The notes: generated by a model not told the origin, from the letters alone. A DNA stretch of 64,000 bases from Bacteroidales bacterium (GCA_023229525.1 JALNZC010000009.1:41301-105300); one strand, 5' to 3'. Positions 16,027 through 25,739 are shown, counted from the first letter of the stretch. Translations and numbers: made by a program.

Positions 16027-17337
16027 ATGAAAAAAATAATTTGTATCCACTCATTTATCCTGCTAAACTCGATTCTGGGTCTTTCATTATCATTAAAAAC
16101 ACAGGCCCAGGATTTTCAAATCAACTTTGCCGGATCAGGTGCAAGTTCAACCGTTGATTCAGTAAAAGTGGAAAATCTTACACAATGTAAATCTATTTCC
16201 ATCGGGGGATCCGATATTTTGCATCTCATAGCAAATGTCGGAATAAAGGATATAATTACTCCTGATGCAAAATTTCTGCAGGTCTTTCCGAATCCAACCA
16301 ATAGTGATTGTTTGTTGCAATTCGAAACGTATGAAAAAAATGAAGTCACGATTTCACTTTACGGTTTAAATGGTAAAATAATTTTCAGGAATAAGGAAGT
16401 ATTACCTCGGGATTATCATTCATATTTACTCAGCGGGATCAGCAGCGGAACATTTTTTATTAAAGTTGAAACAGACAAATATTCTTATGTTGAGAAATTA
16501 ATCTGCAATAACAGGTCTTCCTCCTTAACTGAAATTAAAATAACAGAAACCACCCCTGTTTCCGGTAATAACAATTCAAATTATGATTTAAAAAAGCCGG
16601 TCAGGTTAAAAAATGATCATTCAATAATTGAAATGCAATTTACGACCGGAGATATGTTAAAATTCACTGGAATATCAGGACTCTATCGTACCGTTCATAT
16701 GCTTGTTCCCACTCAAAGTCAGACTCTTGATTTCATTTTCACCGGATGTGTCGATGCCGACAACAACAGCTATCCGGTAATACAAATAGGAACACAATTA
16801 TGGATGGCCGAAAACCTGAAAACGACCAGATACCGCAACGGTGATATCATCCCGGATATCATCAGTAATGCTGCATGGGCCAATCTCCTTACAGGTGCTT
16901 ACTGCTGGTATAACAATGATTCGTCAGCAAATGCCCCTGTTTACGGCGCTTTATATAACTGGTATGCCATAAACGACAGCCGTAACATAGCTCCTGCCGG
17001 CTGGCATGTAGCATCGGATTCTGAATGGACAATATTATCTGACTGGCTCGGAGGTTCAGATTTTGCAGGTGGTAAGTTAAAAGATAAATGTTCGACACTA
17101 TGGAATGATCCGAATACAGGAGCCACCAACGAAACCGGGTATACGGCGCTGCCTGGCGGTTACCGATTCCTTAACGGGACGTTTGATGAAAACAGGAACT
17201 GGGCTGTCTGGTGGTGTTCAACAAGCAGTTCTTCCTATGAAGCTCCAACCCGGGCGGCATTTAAGGATGGCGAAGACCTGGGGAGGGACCTCAGTAATAA
17301 AAAAGACGGATTTGCGATCAGATGCATCAAAGATTAA
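16027..17337 (+). CDS. Exported FISUMP-domain protein with internal sorting-type domain
   Basis: Start chosen at 16027 (MKKIICIHSFILLNSIL, a signal peptide); an in-frame ATG lies at 15991. Residues about 80-160 look like a type IX secretion type-A sorting domain (LQVFPNPTNSDCLLQFETYE, ISSGTFFIKVETDKYSYVEK) but lie in the middle rather than at the C-terminus. The C-terminal 190 residues are a Fibrobacter succinogenes major paralogous domain (VIQIGTQLWMAENLKTTRYR, GALYNWYAINDS, PAGWHVASDSEWTIL, DGFAIRCIKD). The domain is secreted; its binding target is unknown. Confidence 0.85.
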   Translation: MKKIICIHSFILLNSILGLSLSLKTQAQDFQINFAGSGASSTVDSVKVENLTQCKSISIGGSDILHLIANVGIKDIITPDAKFLQVFPNPTNSDCLLQFETYEKNEVTISLYGLNGKIIFRNKEVLPRDYHSYLLSGISSGTFFIKVETDKYSYVEKLICNNRSSSLTEIKITETTPVSGNNNSNYDLKKPVRLKNDHSIIEMQFTTGDMLKFTGISGLYRTVHMLVPTQSQTLDFIFTGCVDADNNSYPVIQIGTQLWMAENLKTTRYRNGDIIPDIISNAAWANLLTGAYCWYNNDSSANAPVYGALYNWYAINDSRNIAPAGWHVASDSEWTILSDWLGGSDFAGGKLKDKCSTLWNDPNTGATNETGYTALPGGYRFLNGTFDENRNWAVWWCSTSSSSYEAPTRAAFKDGEDLGRDLSNKKDGFAIRCIKD

Positions 17338-17354
17338 TATGCACCTCCTCCACT

Positions 17355-18788
17355 TTACTCCCCGCTAAAAATCACCCTCACCCTCCCCTCAAACACAAAA
17401 TACGCTTTCACCGATTGAGGGGTGATTTGAATCTTTTCGGGCTCCAGTTTTTCAATCGAGCCATTGATCCTGAAATTCTCGACCGAGCGGTTCTCGCGCA
17501 GGGTGGCGGCGACCGATTCCCGGGCCGAACGCAACTGTTCACCTACCGGGAAAACCAGTTTGGTACGCAGCTTCTGCACCAGTCCCGAATGGAAGAGCCA
17601 GGAGGCCGTCTTCACGGCCACATTCTTAGTAGAGACTGAGAAATCAAGGTTATCCAGCTCTATCGTCAGCGAATCCTTATTGAACACAGGAACCCCCGCC
17701 AGGTAGATCGAGCCTTTCACCGTCCCTTCCACCGGAAGCTCAACGATCAGGTTATCCCCCTGCCCATAGATCGTGATATCTTTGACGATCACCTTGTAAT
17801 TCTTAAAAGCCATGGTATAACCACGCATAGTCGTTCGCGCGAGCGAATTGATATAAGATAAAGGAATATCGAGGGAGATGTTGATATTAAACTGCCCGGG
17901 GAGGGCCGAAGTAATCCTGAGCGGAGGAAGCTCAGGGTTCACGGTATATGCCGGTTCCCGCCCCCAATACAGCTCGACCAGCGCCTTAAGCCCGAGCGAA
18001 GAGAGCATGTTCCCGTCTTTCCCCTGTATCGGCACGGAACTCAACTGGGCGGGGCTCAGTTTAAGCCAGAGCGAATCTCCCGGCGAGACCAGGAAAGGTT
18101 TCTGCAGCGCGATCCAGGCGTCACCCACGATCTTCCGCAGATCCACAGCCGATTTCACCGACTTATCGATCCCTTTGGCAATAAAACCCAAGCTGCCTTT
18201 CAGCAGGACGTCAGATATCACCGGCAAAGGCAGCTGGAATCCGGCAAGGGTAACAGTCGGGGTGCTAATCCATTCATATCCGTCGGGGAGGGTCAGGGTC
18301 GAAAGGCTCCAGTCCCGGTTGATGTTCAGCTTCGTTTTGAACTTCAGCACGACCTCGGCATTCGCATCCGTGATGTCATAAAGGTCCAGACCAAAGATTC
18401 CCATATTGGTCCTTTTCTTCAGATAGATCTTCAAAGGCACGCGGTACGTCAGGAAATCATTTTCGAAACCCACATCGATGCTGTCCATCCTCGAAGCAAA
18501 CAGCATCAGGTTATCCCTGTCGTTATCCTCAAAACTGGTATCGGCATAAAGCTGGCCCGTAAGCCTGCGGTTGACCAGTTTCTTCAGCTGCACTTTATTC
18601 ACTTCCAGGGGAATATTGATGTTCGAATACTGCGGATGATATTCCGGTGCATCGTAACGTTCGGCTGGCTTCTCAACCCGGATCGTCCTGCAACCGCCCC
18701 CGGCAAGCAGAACCAGCAGCACCGGCAAGACCCATTTCCACGAAATTCTTTTCAATTTCAATTTCTTCCAGCGCAGTTTAGCAAACAT
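17355..18788 (-). CDS. DUF4403-family lipoprotein
   Basis: A 477-residue protein with an N-terminal hydrophobic segment ending in a lipobox-like LLAGGGC (C33), so probably a lipoprotein. The body has the DUF4403 pattern: SNINIPLEVNKVQLKKLVNR near the start, VGDAWIALQKPFLVSPGDSL in the middle and an internally repeated beta-rich layout resembling two TULIP/BPI-like halves. I infer binding of a hydrophobic molecule in the envelope. It is convergent with the FISUMP gene, with 17 bases between stops. Confidence 0.8.
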   Translation of the reverse strand: MFAKLRWKKLKLKRISWKWVLPVLLVLLAGGGCRTIRVEKPAERYDAPEYHPQYSNINIPLEVNKVQLKKLVNRRLTGQLYADTSFEDNDRDNLMLFASRMDSIDVGFENDFLTYRVPLKIYLKKRTNMGIFGLDLYDITDANAEVVLKFKTKLNINRDWSLSTLTLPDGYEWISTPTVTLAGFQLPLPVISDVLLKGSLGFIAKGIDKSVKSAVDLRKIVGDAWIALQKPFLVSPGDSLWLKLSPAQLSSVPIQGKDGNMLSSLGLKALVELYWGREPAYTVNPELPPLRITSALPGQFNINISLDIPLSYINSLARTTMRGYTMAFKNYKVIVKDITIYGQGDNLIVELPVEGTVKGSIYLAGVPVFNKDSLTIELDNLDFSVSTKNVAVKTASWLFHSGLVQKLRTKLVFPVGEQLRSARESVAATLRENRSVENFRINGSIEKLEPEKIQITPQSVKAYFVFEGRVRVIFSGE

Positions 18789-18907
18789 AACACACTGATC
18801 TGCCGCCAGTTTAAAAGAAATGCAGGCAGGGTTTCATAACCTTCAGATCAACGCCGAAAATTACAAAAAACGATCCTTCCTCATACAAATAAATAAATCC
18901 TGAATGA

Positions 18908-19251
18908 TTGACTGCGTATGAGGGAGTGGCAGCACCCCAACCCTACCCAGTTTTGCTACCTTGTTTGCAAATTTGGCAGGCTTTTTCCAGAGATCTTTCC
19001 TTCGACTTTCTTCCGTCATTCGTTCGTCTTTCATTCGTTCATCCTCTATGCTCCATTTTGGAATCAATTGGTATGAACCCCAGGGCAAGCCCTGGACCCG
19101 AATTCCGCCCCAATGGGCGGGGAATTAAACCCTTAAGCGATTAAATAATGCTCGATATCATTACAAGTGGTATGTCAGGTATTCCGAAATACCAACCCTG
19201 CTCAAAATTTGTTACCGGTTGAATTTCCACCGCTCCCCCATCCGCAGTCAA
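18908..19251. mobile_element. MITE-like segment with imperfect inverted ends
   Basis: The left end TTGACTGCGTATGAGGGAGT (18908-18927) and the right end (19227-19251, ending CATCCGCAGTCAA) are inverted copies matching at 19 of 22 positions. The 344 bases between the outer ends contain no gene; they include a degenerate CTTTCNTTCG-like pyrimidine tract (about 18996-19052). No clear target duplication is visible. It makes up most of the 501-base gap between the DUF4403 and TolC genes. Confidence 0.4.
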
Positions 19252-19289
19252 TAAAAAGGAGCATTACAGGGAAGGGCGCTTTAAGCCGT

Positions 19290-20621
19290 TTATTGTATGG
19301 GCTTTCCTACCGAAATATTTAGCCTCACCAGGTTGATTGCGTAATCGATCCGGTCTTTCAGCAGGCTTACGCGGCTTTCCTCCAGGGCTGTCTCAGCATC
19401 AAGAAGGTCGAGGTTGGTAATGGCCCCGCTTTTGAAACTCACGACCGCCAGGTTCAGAGCTTCTTCGGCTTGCTTTACCTGCAGGCTGCCCTGGTCGATC
19501 TTCTTCAGTGAAGCCTGGAGGCTTACCTGGTTCTGGAAGACTTCAGTAGAGACGTTACGGGTGGTTTCTTCCAGGTCTTGTTTCGTCATGCTTATCTCCG
19601 AGCTGGCTATCTTCATGTTGTTTGTGTGGCGGGTGGCTTCGAAAACAGGTACTTTCAAACCAACGCCTCCTGCCCAGTTTATCTGGAACTTGTTGAGGTC
19701 AGGGAAGTAGCCGTTCTTGAATCCCCCGTCAATAAAAGCACCTATGGAAGGGTTGTACTGAACTTTTACCGATTTCAGGTTCAGTTCGGCATGTTCCTGC
19801 CTCAGCCTTGCCATCACGAGTTCATAGCGGTGTTCCAGGGCGTATGTGATGAGGGAATCTGGTCTGATGCCGGGTTCTGTGGCAAGGAAACTACTCCTTA
19901 CCTTTAACTGACCTGAGACAGGCCAGCCAAGCAGTGAATTCAGGATGGCTGTCTGGGTTTGCCTGGATGTCTCGATGTCGACCTTTTGGTTCTCTGCATT
20001 GGAAAGCCTTACCTGGGTCGAAAGGACTTCGTACTGGGTCGATGACCCTGTTTCGGCCTTCTTTGTCACGAACGCCAGGTGTTTCTTCAGGGTGGCTATC
20101 TGTGTTTCCTTGATCTTGATAGCTTCCTGGAGGTAGATCAAGCTGTAGTATGATACGGAGGTTACCAGGGTGAGTTTCTGGCGGATGAGTTCCACATTCT
20201 TTTCCGACAGTTTTTTTGTGGACTCCTGCAGGCGGATGTTCCTCGCGGTCTTCTCAAAATCGTACAGGGTCTCGTAAACGCTCACTCCGGTATTGTAGTT
20301 GTTGTTGGGTGCAAAGTTGAAGTCGCCCAGGCCCGGGAAACTCACACTGGGAACGGGGTCGATGCGGGTATAACCGGCATCGGCTTCCACGACCGGGTAA
20401 TAGCCTGAACGGGCTAGCCCAATGGCCGCTCCGGCTGCATTGATGGTTTCCTGTGCTTTGACTACTGTAGGATAGGACTGGAGCACGGTTTGCAGTATCT
20501 GCGGAAGGCTGAGTGAGTCATTGCCGGGTAACTGGGGATCGGTTTTGATCCCCTGTGCGGATGTCATCCGTAGTGAACCTGTAATTAAGAGAGTAGTGAT
20601 AAGGCAAATTCTGAATTTCAT
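19290..20621 (-). CDS. TolC-family outer-membrane efflux protein
   Basis: The start at 20621 (MKFRICLITTLLITGSLRMTS, a signal peptide) overlaps the MFS stop codon as ATGA; an in-frame ATG at 20705 would lie inside the MFS gene. The mature protein has the internal duplication and long coiled-coil helices of TolC-like channels (LPQILQTVLQSYPTVVKAQE, LDLLDAETALEESRVSLLKD). It forms the outer-membrane exit duct for the HlyD-MFS pump encoded upstream. Confidence 0.93.
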   Translation of the reverse strand: MKFRICLITTLLITGSLRMTSAQGIKTDPQLPGNDSLSLPQILQTVLQSYPTVVKAQETINAAGAAIGLARSGYYPVVEADAGYTRIDPVPSVSFPGLGDFNFAPNNNYNTGVSVYETLYDFEKTARNIRLQESTKKLSEKNVELIRQKLTLVTSVSYYSLIYLQEAIKIKETQIATLKKHLAFVTKKAETGSSTQYEVLSTQVRLSNAENQKVDIETSRQTQTAILNSLLGWPVSGQLKVRSSFLATEPGIRPDSLITYALEHRYELVMARLRQEHAELNLKSVKVQYNPSIGAFIDGGFKNGYFPDLNKFQINWAGGVGLKVPVFEATRHTNNMKIASSEISMTKQDLEETTRNVSTEVFQNQVSLQASLKKIDQGSLQVKQAEEALNLAVVSFKSGAITNLDLLDAETALEESRVSLLKDRIDYAINLVRLNISVGKPIQ

Positions 20622-22216
20622 GATCTTTTCTTTTTTAAACGTAAGAAAAACAGCGGTACCGAACTCAGGAGCGTGATCCCGGCGGCAAGCATGAAGTCGT
20701 CGCATACAGCTTGTATGAACGCCTGTTTGCTTACATTCGACATCAGCAGGATCTGCCCCTGACGCGTCGCCATGGAGCCGATACTGCCGGCCGTCCTTAC
20801 CAGGAAATCGCCGAGGTGAGCCGCGGTTGCCCTGAATACCGGGGAGTTCGGGTTGAGACCTTCCCCGTACAGCTGTGAGTGGTATATGTTTCTTGTGGTC
20901 AGCATGGTCGAGAGAAGAGCAACCCCGAAACTTCCGCCTACCTGTCGGATTACATTGATGATGCCCGAGGCCTGGCCCATCTTTACAATCGGAACATCCA
21001 GTGTAGCGACGGCGGTAAGCGGACTGAACATGAGGCCCATGGCTACTCCACGCATGTACATGGCGGTCATGATATAGCTCTGCTCGGTAAACAGCGACAG
21101 GAAGCCGTTCAGGTAAAAACTAAGGGCCAGCAGGAGTGCTCCTGCGATAATGGGAAGCCTGAGATTGATCTTGTTGGAGAAGATCCCGGCCAAAGGAGCT
21201 GTGATCCCCTGTATGATCCCGACGGGAAGAAAGATCGCTCCTGCCTGTATGGCCGTGTAACCGAGGCCGTTCTGCAGGTAGATAGGCAACAGAAAGGTAC
21301 TCCCGAACATCCCGATCCCGAAAATAAAGATCACCAGGTTGCTCACAGCGAAGTTGAAGTTTTTGAACAGGCTCAGGTCGATGAGAGGTTCCTTCACCAT
21401 CAGCTCGGTTGTGATGAATACGGCAAAGGCGATGATTGAGATCCCGAAACATGCCAGTACCACCGGAGAATGCCATCCCGCTGAATTGGTCATCGCAGTG
21501 CCTTCGGTGAGTCCGTAAAGCAATACCGGTAAAAAGATGCTCACCGAGATGAAACCCACGGCATCGAACGAACGGATATTCGGATTGCGATATTCTTTCT
21601 GAATGATGGCGGTGGCCAGCAAACCTGCTATTCCTATGGGAACGTTCACGTCGAAAATAAGGGGCCAGCTAAAGTTGTCGATCAGGTATCCGCCTATGAG
21701 CGGCCCGAAGGAAACCGAGGCAGCCGAAGCGATTGACCAGAAACCCAATGCCACCGCCCGTTGTTCCCTGGGGAATTCCCGGGTGATGATCCCCATGCCC
21801 ACAGGCATCAGCGCCCCGGCGCCTAATCCCTGGATCACCCGCGAGAAGATCAGGATGTCTTCGGTGGATGAATATCCGCAGAGAAAGGAACCGAAAGTGA
21901 AGAAAGCCAGTCCCAGGAAATAGATCCTTTTATAGCCGAAACGGTCGGCCATCCAAGCCGAAGTCGGCAGCATTACGGCCAGGGCCAGCATGTATGCCGT
22001 GATGACCCATTCGATCTTATCGAGCCCCACGCCGAAGGATGCCATGATCTTCGGAAGACCTACATTGACGATGGTCGCGTCAAGTACCGCCATGAAGGTC
22101 CCAATCATGATGTTTGCCAGCAGCCACCATTTGTAGCTGGGGCTGGCGGTATCGAAGGTGGCGTTCTGCGCCTTGATGAAATCGATGAAATGCCTGTGGG
22201 GTTTTAACAATGACAT
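20618..22216 (-). CDS. DHA2-family MFS drug efflux transporter (EmrB/QacA type)
   Basis: A 532-residue protein with about 14 membrane segments. Characteristic motifs are VLDATIVNVGLPKI (motif D1), WVITAYMLALAVMLPTSAW, WMADRFGYKRIYFLGL (motif A) and RVIQGLGAGALMPVGMGI (motif B). Proton-driven drug/H+ antiport across the inner membrane is expected. It sits between the HlyD adaptor (one base upstream) and the TolC gene (4-base overlap), as in emrAB-tolC systems. Confidence 0.95.
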   Translation of the reverse strand: MSLLKPHRHFIDFIKAQNATFDTASPSYKWWLLANIMIGTFMAVLDATIVNVGLPKIMASFGVGLDKIEWVITAYMLALAVMLPTSAWMADRFGYKRIYFLGLAFFTFGSFLCGYSSTEDILIFSRVIQGLGAGALMPVGMGIITREFPREQRAVALGFWSIASAASVSFGPLIGGYLIDNFSWPLIFDVNVPIGIAGLLATAIIQKEYRNPNIRSFDAVGFISVSIFLPVLLYGLTEGTAMTNSAGWHSPVVLACFGISIIAFAVFITTELMVKEPLIDLSLFKNFNFAVSNLVIFIFGIGMFGSTFLLPIYLQNGLGYTAIQAGAIFLPVGIIQGITAPLAGIFSNKINLRLPIIAGALLLALSFYLNGFLSLFTEQSYIMTAMYMRGVAMGLMFSPLTAVATLDVPIVKMGQASGIINVIRQVGGSFGVALLSTMLTTRNIYHSQLYGEGLNPNSPVFRATAAHLGDFLVRTAGSIGSMATRQGQILLMSNVSKQAFIQAVCDDFMLAAGITLLSSVPLFFLRLKKKRS

Positions 22217-22217
22217 C

Positions 22218-23234
22218 TTACCTGCGGATCTTTACAACGACCGACATGCCTGAGACAAGGCGTTTTGTAATTGTGCTGTCCCTGCTGTCGGAACTTTTAA
22301 TGGATATCTTGATCGGGATGCGCTGGGTTACCTTGGTGAAGTTCCCCGAAGCGTTGTTTGGAGGGATAAGCGAGAACTGGCCTGCGGTATTTGTCGAAAT
22401 GTTATATATGTTCCCGCTGAATTTCACTCCCGGGAACGCGTCTATTGTGAATTCGGCCTGCTGCCCCTCATGCATCCCCCCTACCTTTGTCTCTTCGAAA
22501 AAAGCCAGTACCCACTTCAGGGAATCGCGTGTGATGGTGAATACCGACTGCCCCGGCTGAAGGACGTCACCGGGCAGCAACCAGCGTTTTGCTATCCTGC
22601 CTGCCGAAGGTGCGTAAACGCGGGTGTTGCTGAGCTGGGTTTCGATGGTCCCGATCTGGGCAACTGCTGTGCGTATGCTCACTTCGGCGCTCTCAACCTG
22701 GGTTTTCCCCACTGCAAGCTGGGCTTGGGATGCATCAAGCTGGGCCTGGGCCGCTTCAAAGGCTTTTTTCAGGTGGTCGTACTGTTCTTCGGAGATCACC
22801 TTGCCCTCATACTGCACCGTAGCCCTGTCCATATCCTCCCTGGCACGGGCCAGGCCGATCTCCTGGACTTTCGCATTTTTCTGGTCCAACTCCTGTTTGG
22901 CTTGGGCCTGGTGAAGAGCGGCGATGCTCTGGTCCTTCACGGCTGAAGCCTGAATCTTCTGAGAAACGAGATCGCTGCTGTCGAGCACTACCAGGAGCTG
23001 CCCTGCACTGACGGTATCGCCTTCATCGGCAAAGACATTCGTTATCCTACCCGGGATCTTCGAGCTTACTGCCACCCTGTCGGTGTCTATATAAGCGTCG
23101 TCGGTGGAATAATATTTCGAGAATTCGCGGTAATAATAGAATGCGACTGCGAGAACAGCCAGGATGACAAGCGTAAGCGCCGTGTAGGCCCTGAGCTTTC
23201 TTAAATGCTTTGATGGAGTTTTAGTATCAGACAT
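22218..23234 (-). CDS. HlyD/EmrA-family efflux adaptor (membrane fusion protein)
   Basis: A 338-residue protein: membrane anchor about 14-34, biotinyl-lipoyl half-motif (VAVSSKIPGRITNVFADEGD), a long alpha-helical hairpin about 80-190 rich in A/Q/E, the second lipoyl half (NTRVYAPSAGRIAKRWLLPG) and a beta-barrel domain. It bridges the MFS pump and TolC channel in the periplasm. The gene is second in the efflux operon. Confidence 0.94.
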   Translation of the reverse strand: MSDTKTPSKHLRKLRAYTALTLVILAVLAVAFYYYREFSKYYSTDDAYIDTDRVAVSSKIPGRITNVFADEGDTVSAGQLLVVLDSSDLVSQKIQASAVKDQSIAALHQAQAKQELDQKNAKVQEIGLARAREDMDRATVQYEGKVISEEQYDHLKKAFEAAQAQLDASQAQLAVGKTQVESAEVSIRTAVAQIGTIETQLSNTRVYAPSAGRIAKRWLLPGDVLQPGQSVFTITRDSLKWVLAFFEETKVGGMHEGQQAEFTIDAFPGVKFSGNIYNISTNTAGQFSLIPPNNASGNFTKVTQRIPIKISIKSSDSRDSTITKRLVSGMSVVVKIRR

Positions 23235-23252
23235 AATATGAAAATTGAATTG

Positions 23253-23873
23253 TCATTTTATAAGACTTTTAACGAACAACTGGAGGAACTGCCTTTGCTT
23301 CCCGGCAATAGCTTCGAAATCTTCCGCCGAGATCTCGGGGAAGGGCTTGTTCTGAGCAGTTACCATCCTAAGTCCGTGCAGGACCTCCAGGAAAAGAAGC
23401 GCAGTCCCTTCCTCGTCACTGCAACTAAACTGTCCCGTTTCCCTGCCTTTCCTGAGAATACCTGTGATAAGCCCTGCCTCCTCCCTCCTGAGGCGGGTCT
23501 TCAGGTCCCTGAATTGGGTGTTGAACTGGCTGATGTTTGAGATGCGCAAACGGGTGAGGTTTACGAAGGTCCTGAAGAAATCATGTCTCAGGCTTACATA
23601 CTCCTGAAGCATATGGTCGGTACGCTTCAACCTTTGGGTCATTTTTCTCACCAATGAGAAGAACTCTTCCATCTCACTCTCCACCACTGCCGAAAACAGG
23701 CTCTCTTTATCGGGAAAATAATAATAAAGAGTCGCTTTGGATATCCTGAGATCAGCCGCGATCTCCTGCATGGTCGTCTTCTCGAACCCGTATGTGCCTA
23801 TTCTTTTGCGGGCCGCTTCGAGAATGGTCTCAAGCTTCGCCCTGTTCTCCCCGTCGTGAATAATAGCCACCAT
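23253..23873 (-). CDS. TetR/AcrR-family transcriptional regulator
   Basis: A 206-residue regulator with an N-terminal TetR helix-turn-helix (RIGTYGFEKTTMQEIAADLR, ISKATLYYYFPDKESLF) and an all-helical ligand domain. It is the first gene of the efflux operon, 18 bases before the adaptor gene, and probably represses the operon until a drug binds. Upstream of its start, at about 23882-23897, two TTGAC-type repeats (TTGACTG and TTTGACT) could be part of an operator; this is only suggestive. Confidence 0.93.
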   Translation of the reverse strand: MVAIIHDGENRAKLETILEAARKRIGTYGFEKTTMQEIAADLRISKATLYYYFPDKESLFSAVVESEMEEFFSLVRKMTQRLKRTDHMLQEYVSLRHDFFRTFVNLTRLRISNISQFNTQFRDLKTRLRREEAGLITGILRKGRETGQFSCSDEEGTALLFLEVLHGLRMVTAQNKPFPEISAEDFEAIAGKQRQFLQLFVKSLIK

Positions 23874-24215
23874 AAGATACAGTATTGACTGTTTGACTAT
23901 TTAATTTAACGGGTCAAAGATAAAAAATATTTTCAGTCCGGAAAAAATGTTTTTCCGGTCAATGTCCGGCACCATTCAGGATGCTGGTAATTCCCGTATA
24001 ACGGGTGTATGACAGCTAACCGCCGCTCCCTCATCCGCAGTCAAAAAAATAAAATTGGCTCAGGATTGTGTTCAAAAAAATTTTATCAGCATCATTTTTT
24101 GATGTATGTGAGATATAAGATTATTCGATATATTAGGTGATTGATTCCTGACGGGATTTTAATCAGAATACCTCTGACTTATTCCTGAAGATGAGTAAAA
24201 ACCAAAAATCAGGAT
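23874..24215. other. Intergenic region with a dispersed-repeat copy and a small hairpin
   Basis: No gene seen. It contains the small palindrome CCCGTATAACGGG (23993-24005) and, at 24020-24043, a solo copy of the dispersed motif GCTCCCTCATCCGCAGTCA also found at the right end of the MITE-like segment. The region near 23900 probably carries the efflux operon promoter. Confidence 0.5.
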
Positions 24216-24422
24216 ATGGAAAAACTTATCTCCTGCTACGGACTGAATTGCGCTTCCTGCGATGCCAGGATCGCTGCGATATCATTAAGCCGGTACTGCA
24301 GTTTGCCCGGATGCGGTGGAAAACCTGAAGCCGGTGAGCTGATCTTCTCCGGGCATCAGACGGGGAGACGGAAAACAGCGCAGCCGGCCCTGAAAAACGG
24401 ACCCGGCCGAGCTGCGTATTAA
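24216..24422 (+). pseudogene. Truncated DUF3795-like gene
   Basis: The first 20 residues, MEKLISCYGLNCASCDARIA, are the typical beginning of DUF3795 proteins (small cysteine-rich proteins, C-G-L-x-C-x-x-C). The sequence then loses the family pattern and stops after 68 residues. No second cysteine cluster of the family is visible in this frame. I read it as a 5' remnant following deletion or frameshift. Confidence 0.45.
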
Positions 24423-24434
24423 AAAGATAAGGAT

Positions 24435-25739
24435 CTATTTCTTTTCCGGCACTCCTTTCCTTCCTCCGGTGGGCGGACTTGCATTCACCCCGCCTTGGGG
24501 GATATGCTCGAGCCAGCAGTAGCCGTTTGTAAGCTGCTGTCCTTTGTAAGTTCCGCTGCAGGTTCCCCAATGTTCATACAGGGGCGGATCCCATCCCCAC
24601 ATATCAAAATTTACCACGAGGTCGCCTTCGGGTGTGGTTGCTTTGATCGTGAATGATTTGTTGGCTTCTATTGGGGTGACTCCAAAATCGGATGGGATGA
24701 TGTATTGCCCGTTGATAAACAGTCCTGCATCCTTGTATTTCCCGGTCATCACAAAGATCCCTTCGGCCTGGTCGGTGGTGAAGGGAACCCACCATTCGTT
24801 CCCGTATTTCAAGAGCGCTGTCCGGTAATCGGCTCCCTTGGCGCCCCCGCAGAACAGGTTCTCCTGCTCTCCAAAACCGCTGGCCTTTACTTTTTTGCCA
24901 TTGATGATGATCTCTGCTTCGGCTTTCCCGGTTTCTTCAAAGCCGGTATTGGGAGAATTGGGGAGGATGAGGGCATAGTCGACATTCTTGTTATACCAGA
25001 AAGAATAACCGTTGTTCATCTCCGATTTGAGTTCGAGGTCTTTGTCTTTGTATCTCAGGATGATCTTCCCTTCGGCCAGGATGTAAACCAGGGATTGCCC
25101 GTTCTCTTCCACAGTCCAGATGATCTTATCCTTTTCGCTCTTCAACTTGGGCAGGGTGTTGAATTTCACTTTCATGATCTTCTGCGGATCGGTACTGCAG
25201 CTGTATGCAAACACGGTGGGGGGAACAAGCTTGCCGGTGCCGTGATGGTTGATATAAACATAGGCCATGTAAAGGTTGCCGTCGTCGCCTTTGCCGACGA
25301 AATTGTACCAGTAGTTCCAGCGGGGTACTCCGTGGACTTCCATCAACTTAAGGTCCTCAATTTTAGCTTTGTGGATCTTCCCAAGGTCTTTCGGGTCTTT
25401 CAGGGGCGTGGAAGCCGGGTAATCGGGAACATCCACGGGGCTGTACTGTTTGAGAAGTGTATCGGCCAACGTTAACATTTCGGAGGCTTTTTTCAGGTCG
25501 CCAGCATCCAGGGCGGTCTTTGCCCCGGCCAGAAGGGTGTCGGCTTCGGCTGCTTTGAGCAGTATGCCTTTTGCATAGATATCATACCACTGGGTCTTCG
25601 AGATCTCCAGCTTCGCCTGGAGTTCGGTGATCTTTGCAGCGGCTTGTTCTTTGGTCATTTTGGGCTGATGGCTGCAGCCAGCAATGATTGCCATCCCGAA
25701 GGCTCCGAGGAAACACAGCAAATAAAGTTTTCTTTTCAT
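24435..25739 (-). CDS. Exported lipocalin-like lipoprotein, paralogue 1 (CrtC/AttH-like)
   Basis: Start at 25739 (MKRKLYLLCFLGAFGMAIIA, then GC lipobox); the frame is open back to 25835. The protein has a helical module at about 28-105 and then a beta-rich region. Motifs shared with the two paralogues upstream are FWYNKNVDYALILP, KYGNEWWVPFTTDQAEGIFV, INGQYIIP and a final TNGYCWLEHIP. The order (W-x-P-F-x-x-D-G-x-F, G-x-Y-x-I-P, G-x-Y-E/LE) resembles the lipocalin-like folds of CrtC carotenoid hydratase and AttH. This is a pattern-level resemblance, and a catalytic role is unproved. It is the last gene of the operon. Confidence 0.75.
   Translation of the reverse strand: MKRKLYLLCFLGAFGMAIIAGCSHQPKMTKEQAAAKITELQAKLEISKTQWYDIYAKGILLKAAEADTLLAGAKTALDAGDLKKASEMLTLADTLLKQYSPVDVPDYPASTPLKDPKDLGKIHKAKIEDLKLMEVHGVPRWNYWYNFVGKGDDGNLYMAYVYINHHGTGKLVPPTVFAYSCSTDPQKIMKVKFNTLPKLKSEKDKIIWTVEENGQSLVYILAEGKIILRYKDKDLELKSEMNNGYSFWYNKNVDYALILPNSPNTGFEETGKAEAEIIINGKKVKASGFGEQENLFCGGAKGADYRTALLKYGNEWWVPFTTDQAEGIFVMTGKYKDAGLFINGQYIIPSDFGVTPIEANKSFTIKATTPEGDLVVNFDMWGWDPPLYEHWGTCSGTYKGQQLTNGYCWLEHIPQGGVNASPPTGGRKGVPEKK

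Noticed and set aside
18996..19052. Pyrimidine-rich CTTTC/TTCGT tract as a third tandem array
   Set aside because: Units are too degenerate to count; kept only as content of the MITE-like segment.
23882..23900. TTGAC direct repeats as TetR operator
   Set aside because: TetR operators are usually palindromes; these are short direct repeats, so they are mentioned only with the regulator gene.
24226..24570. Minus-strand frame rich in Arg at the end of paralogue 1
   Set aside because: Overlaps the real gene end in another frame and has no family pattern; biased composition only.
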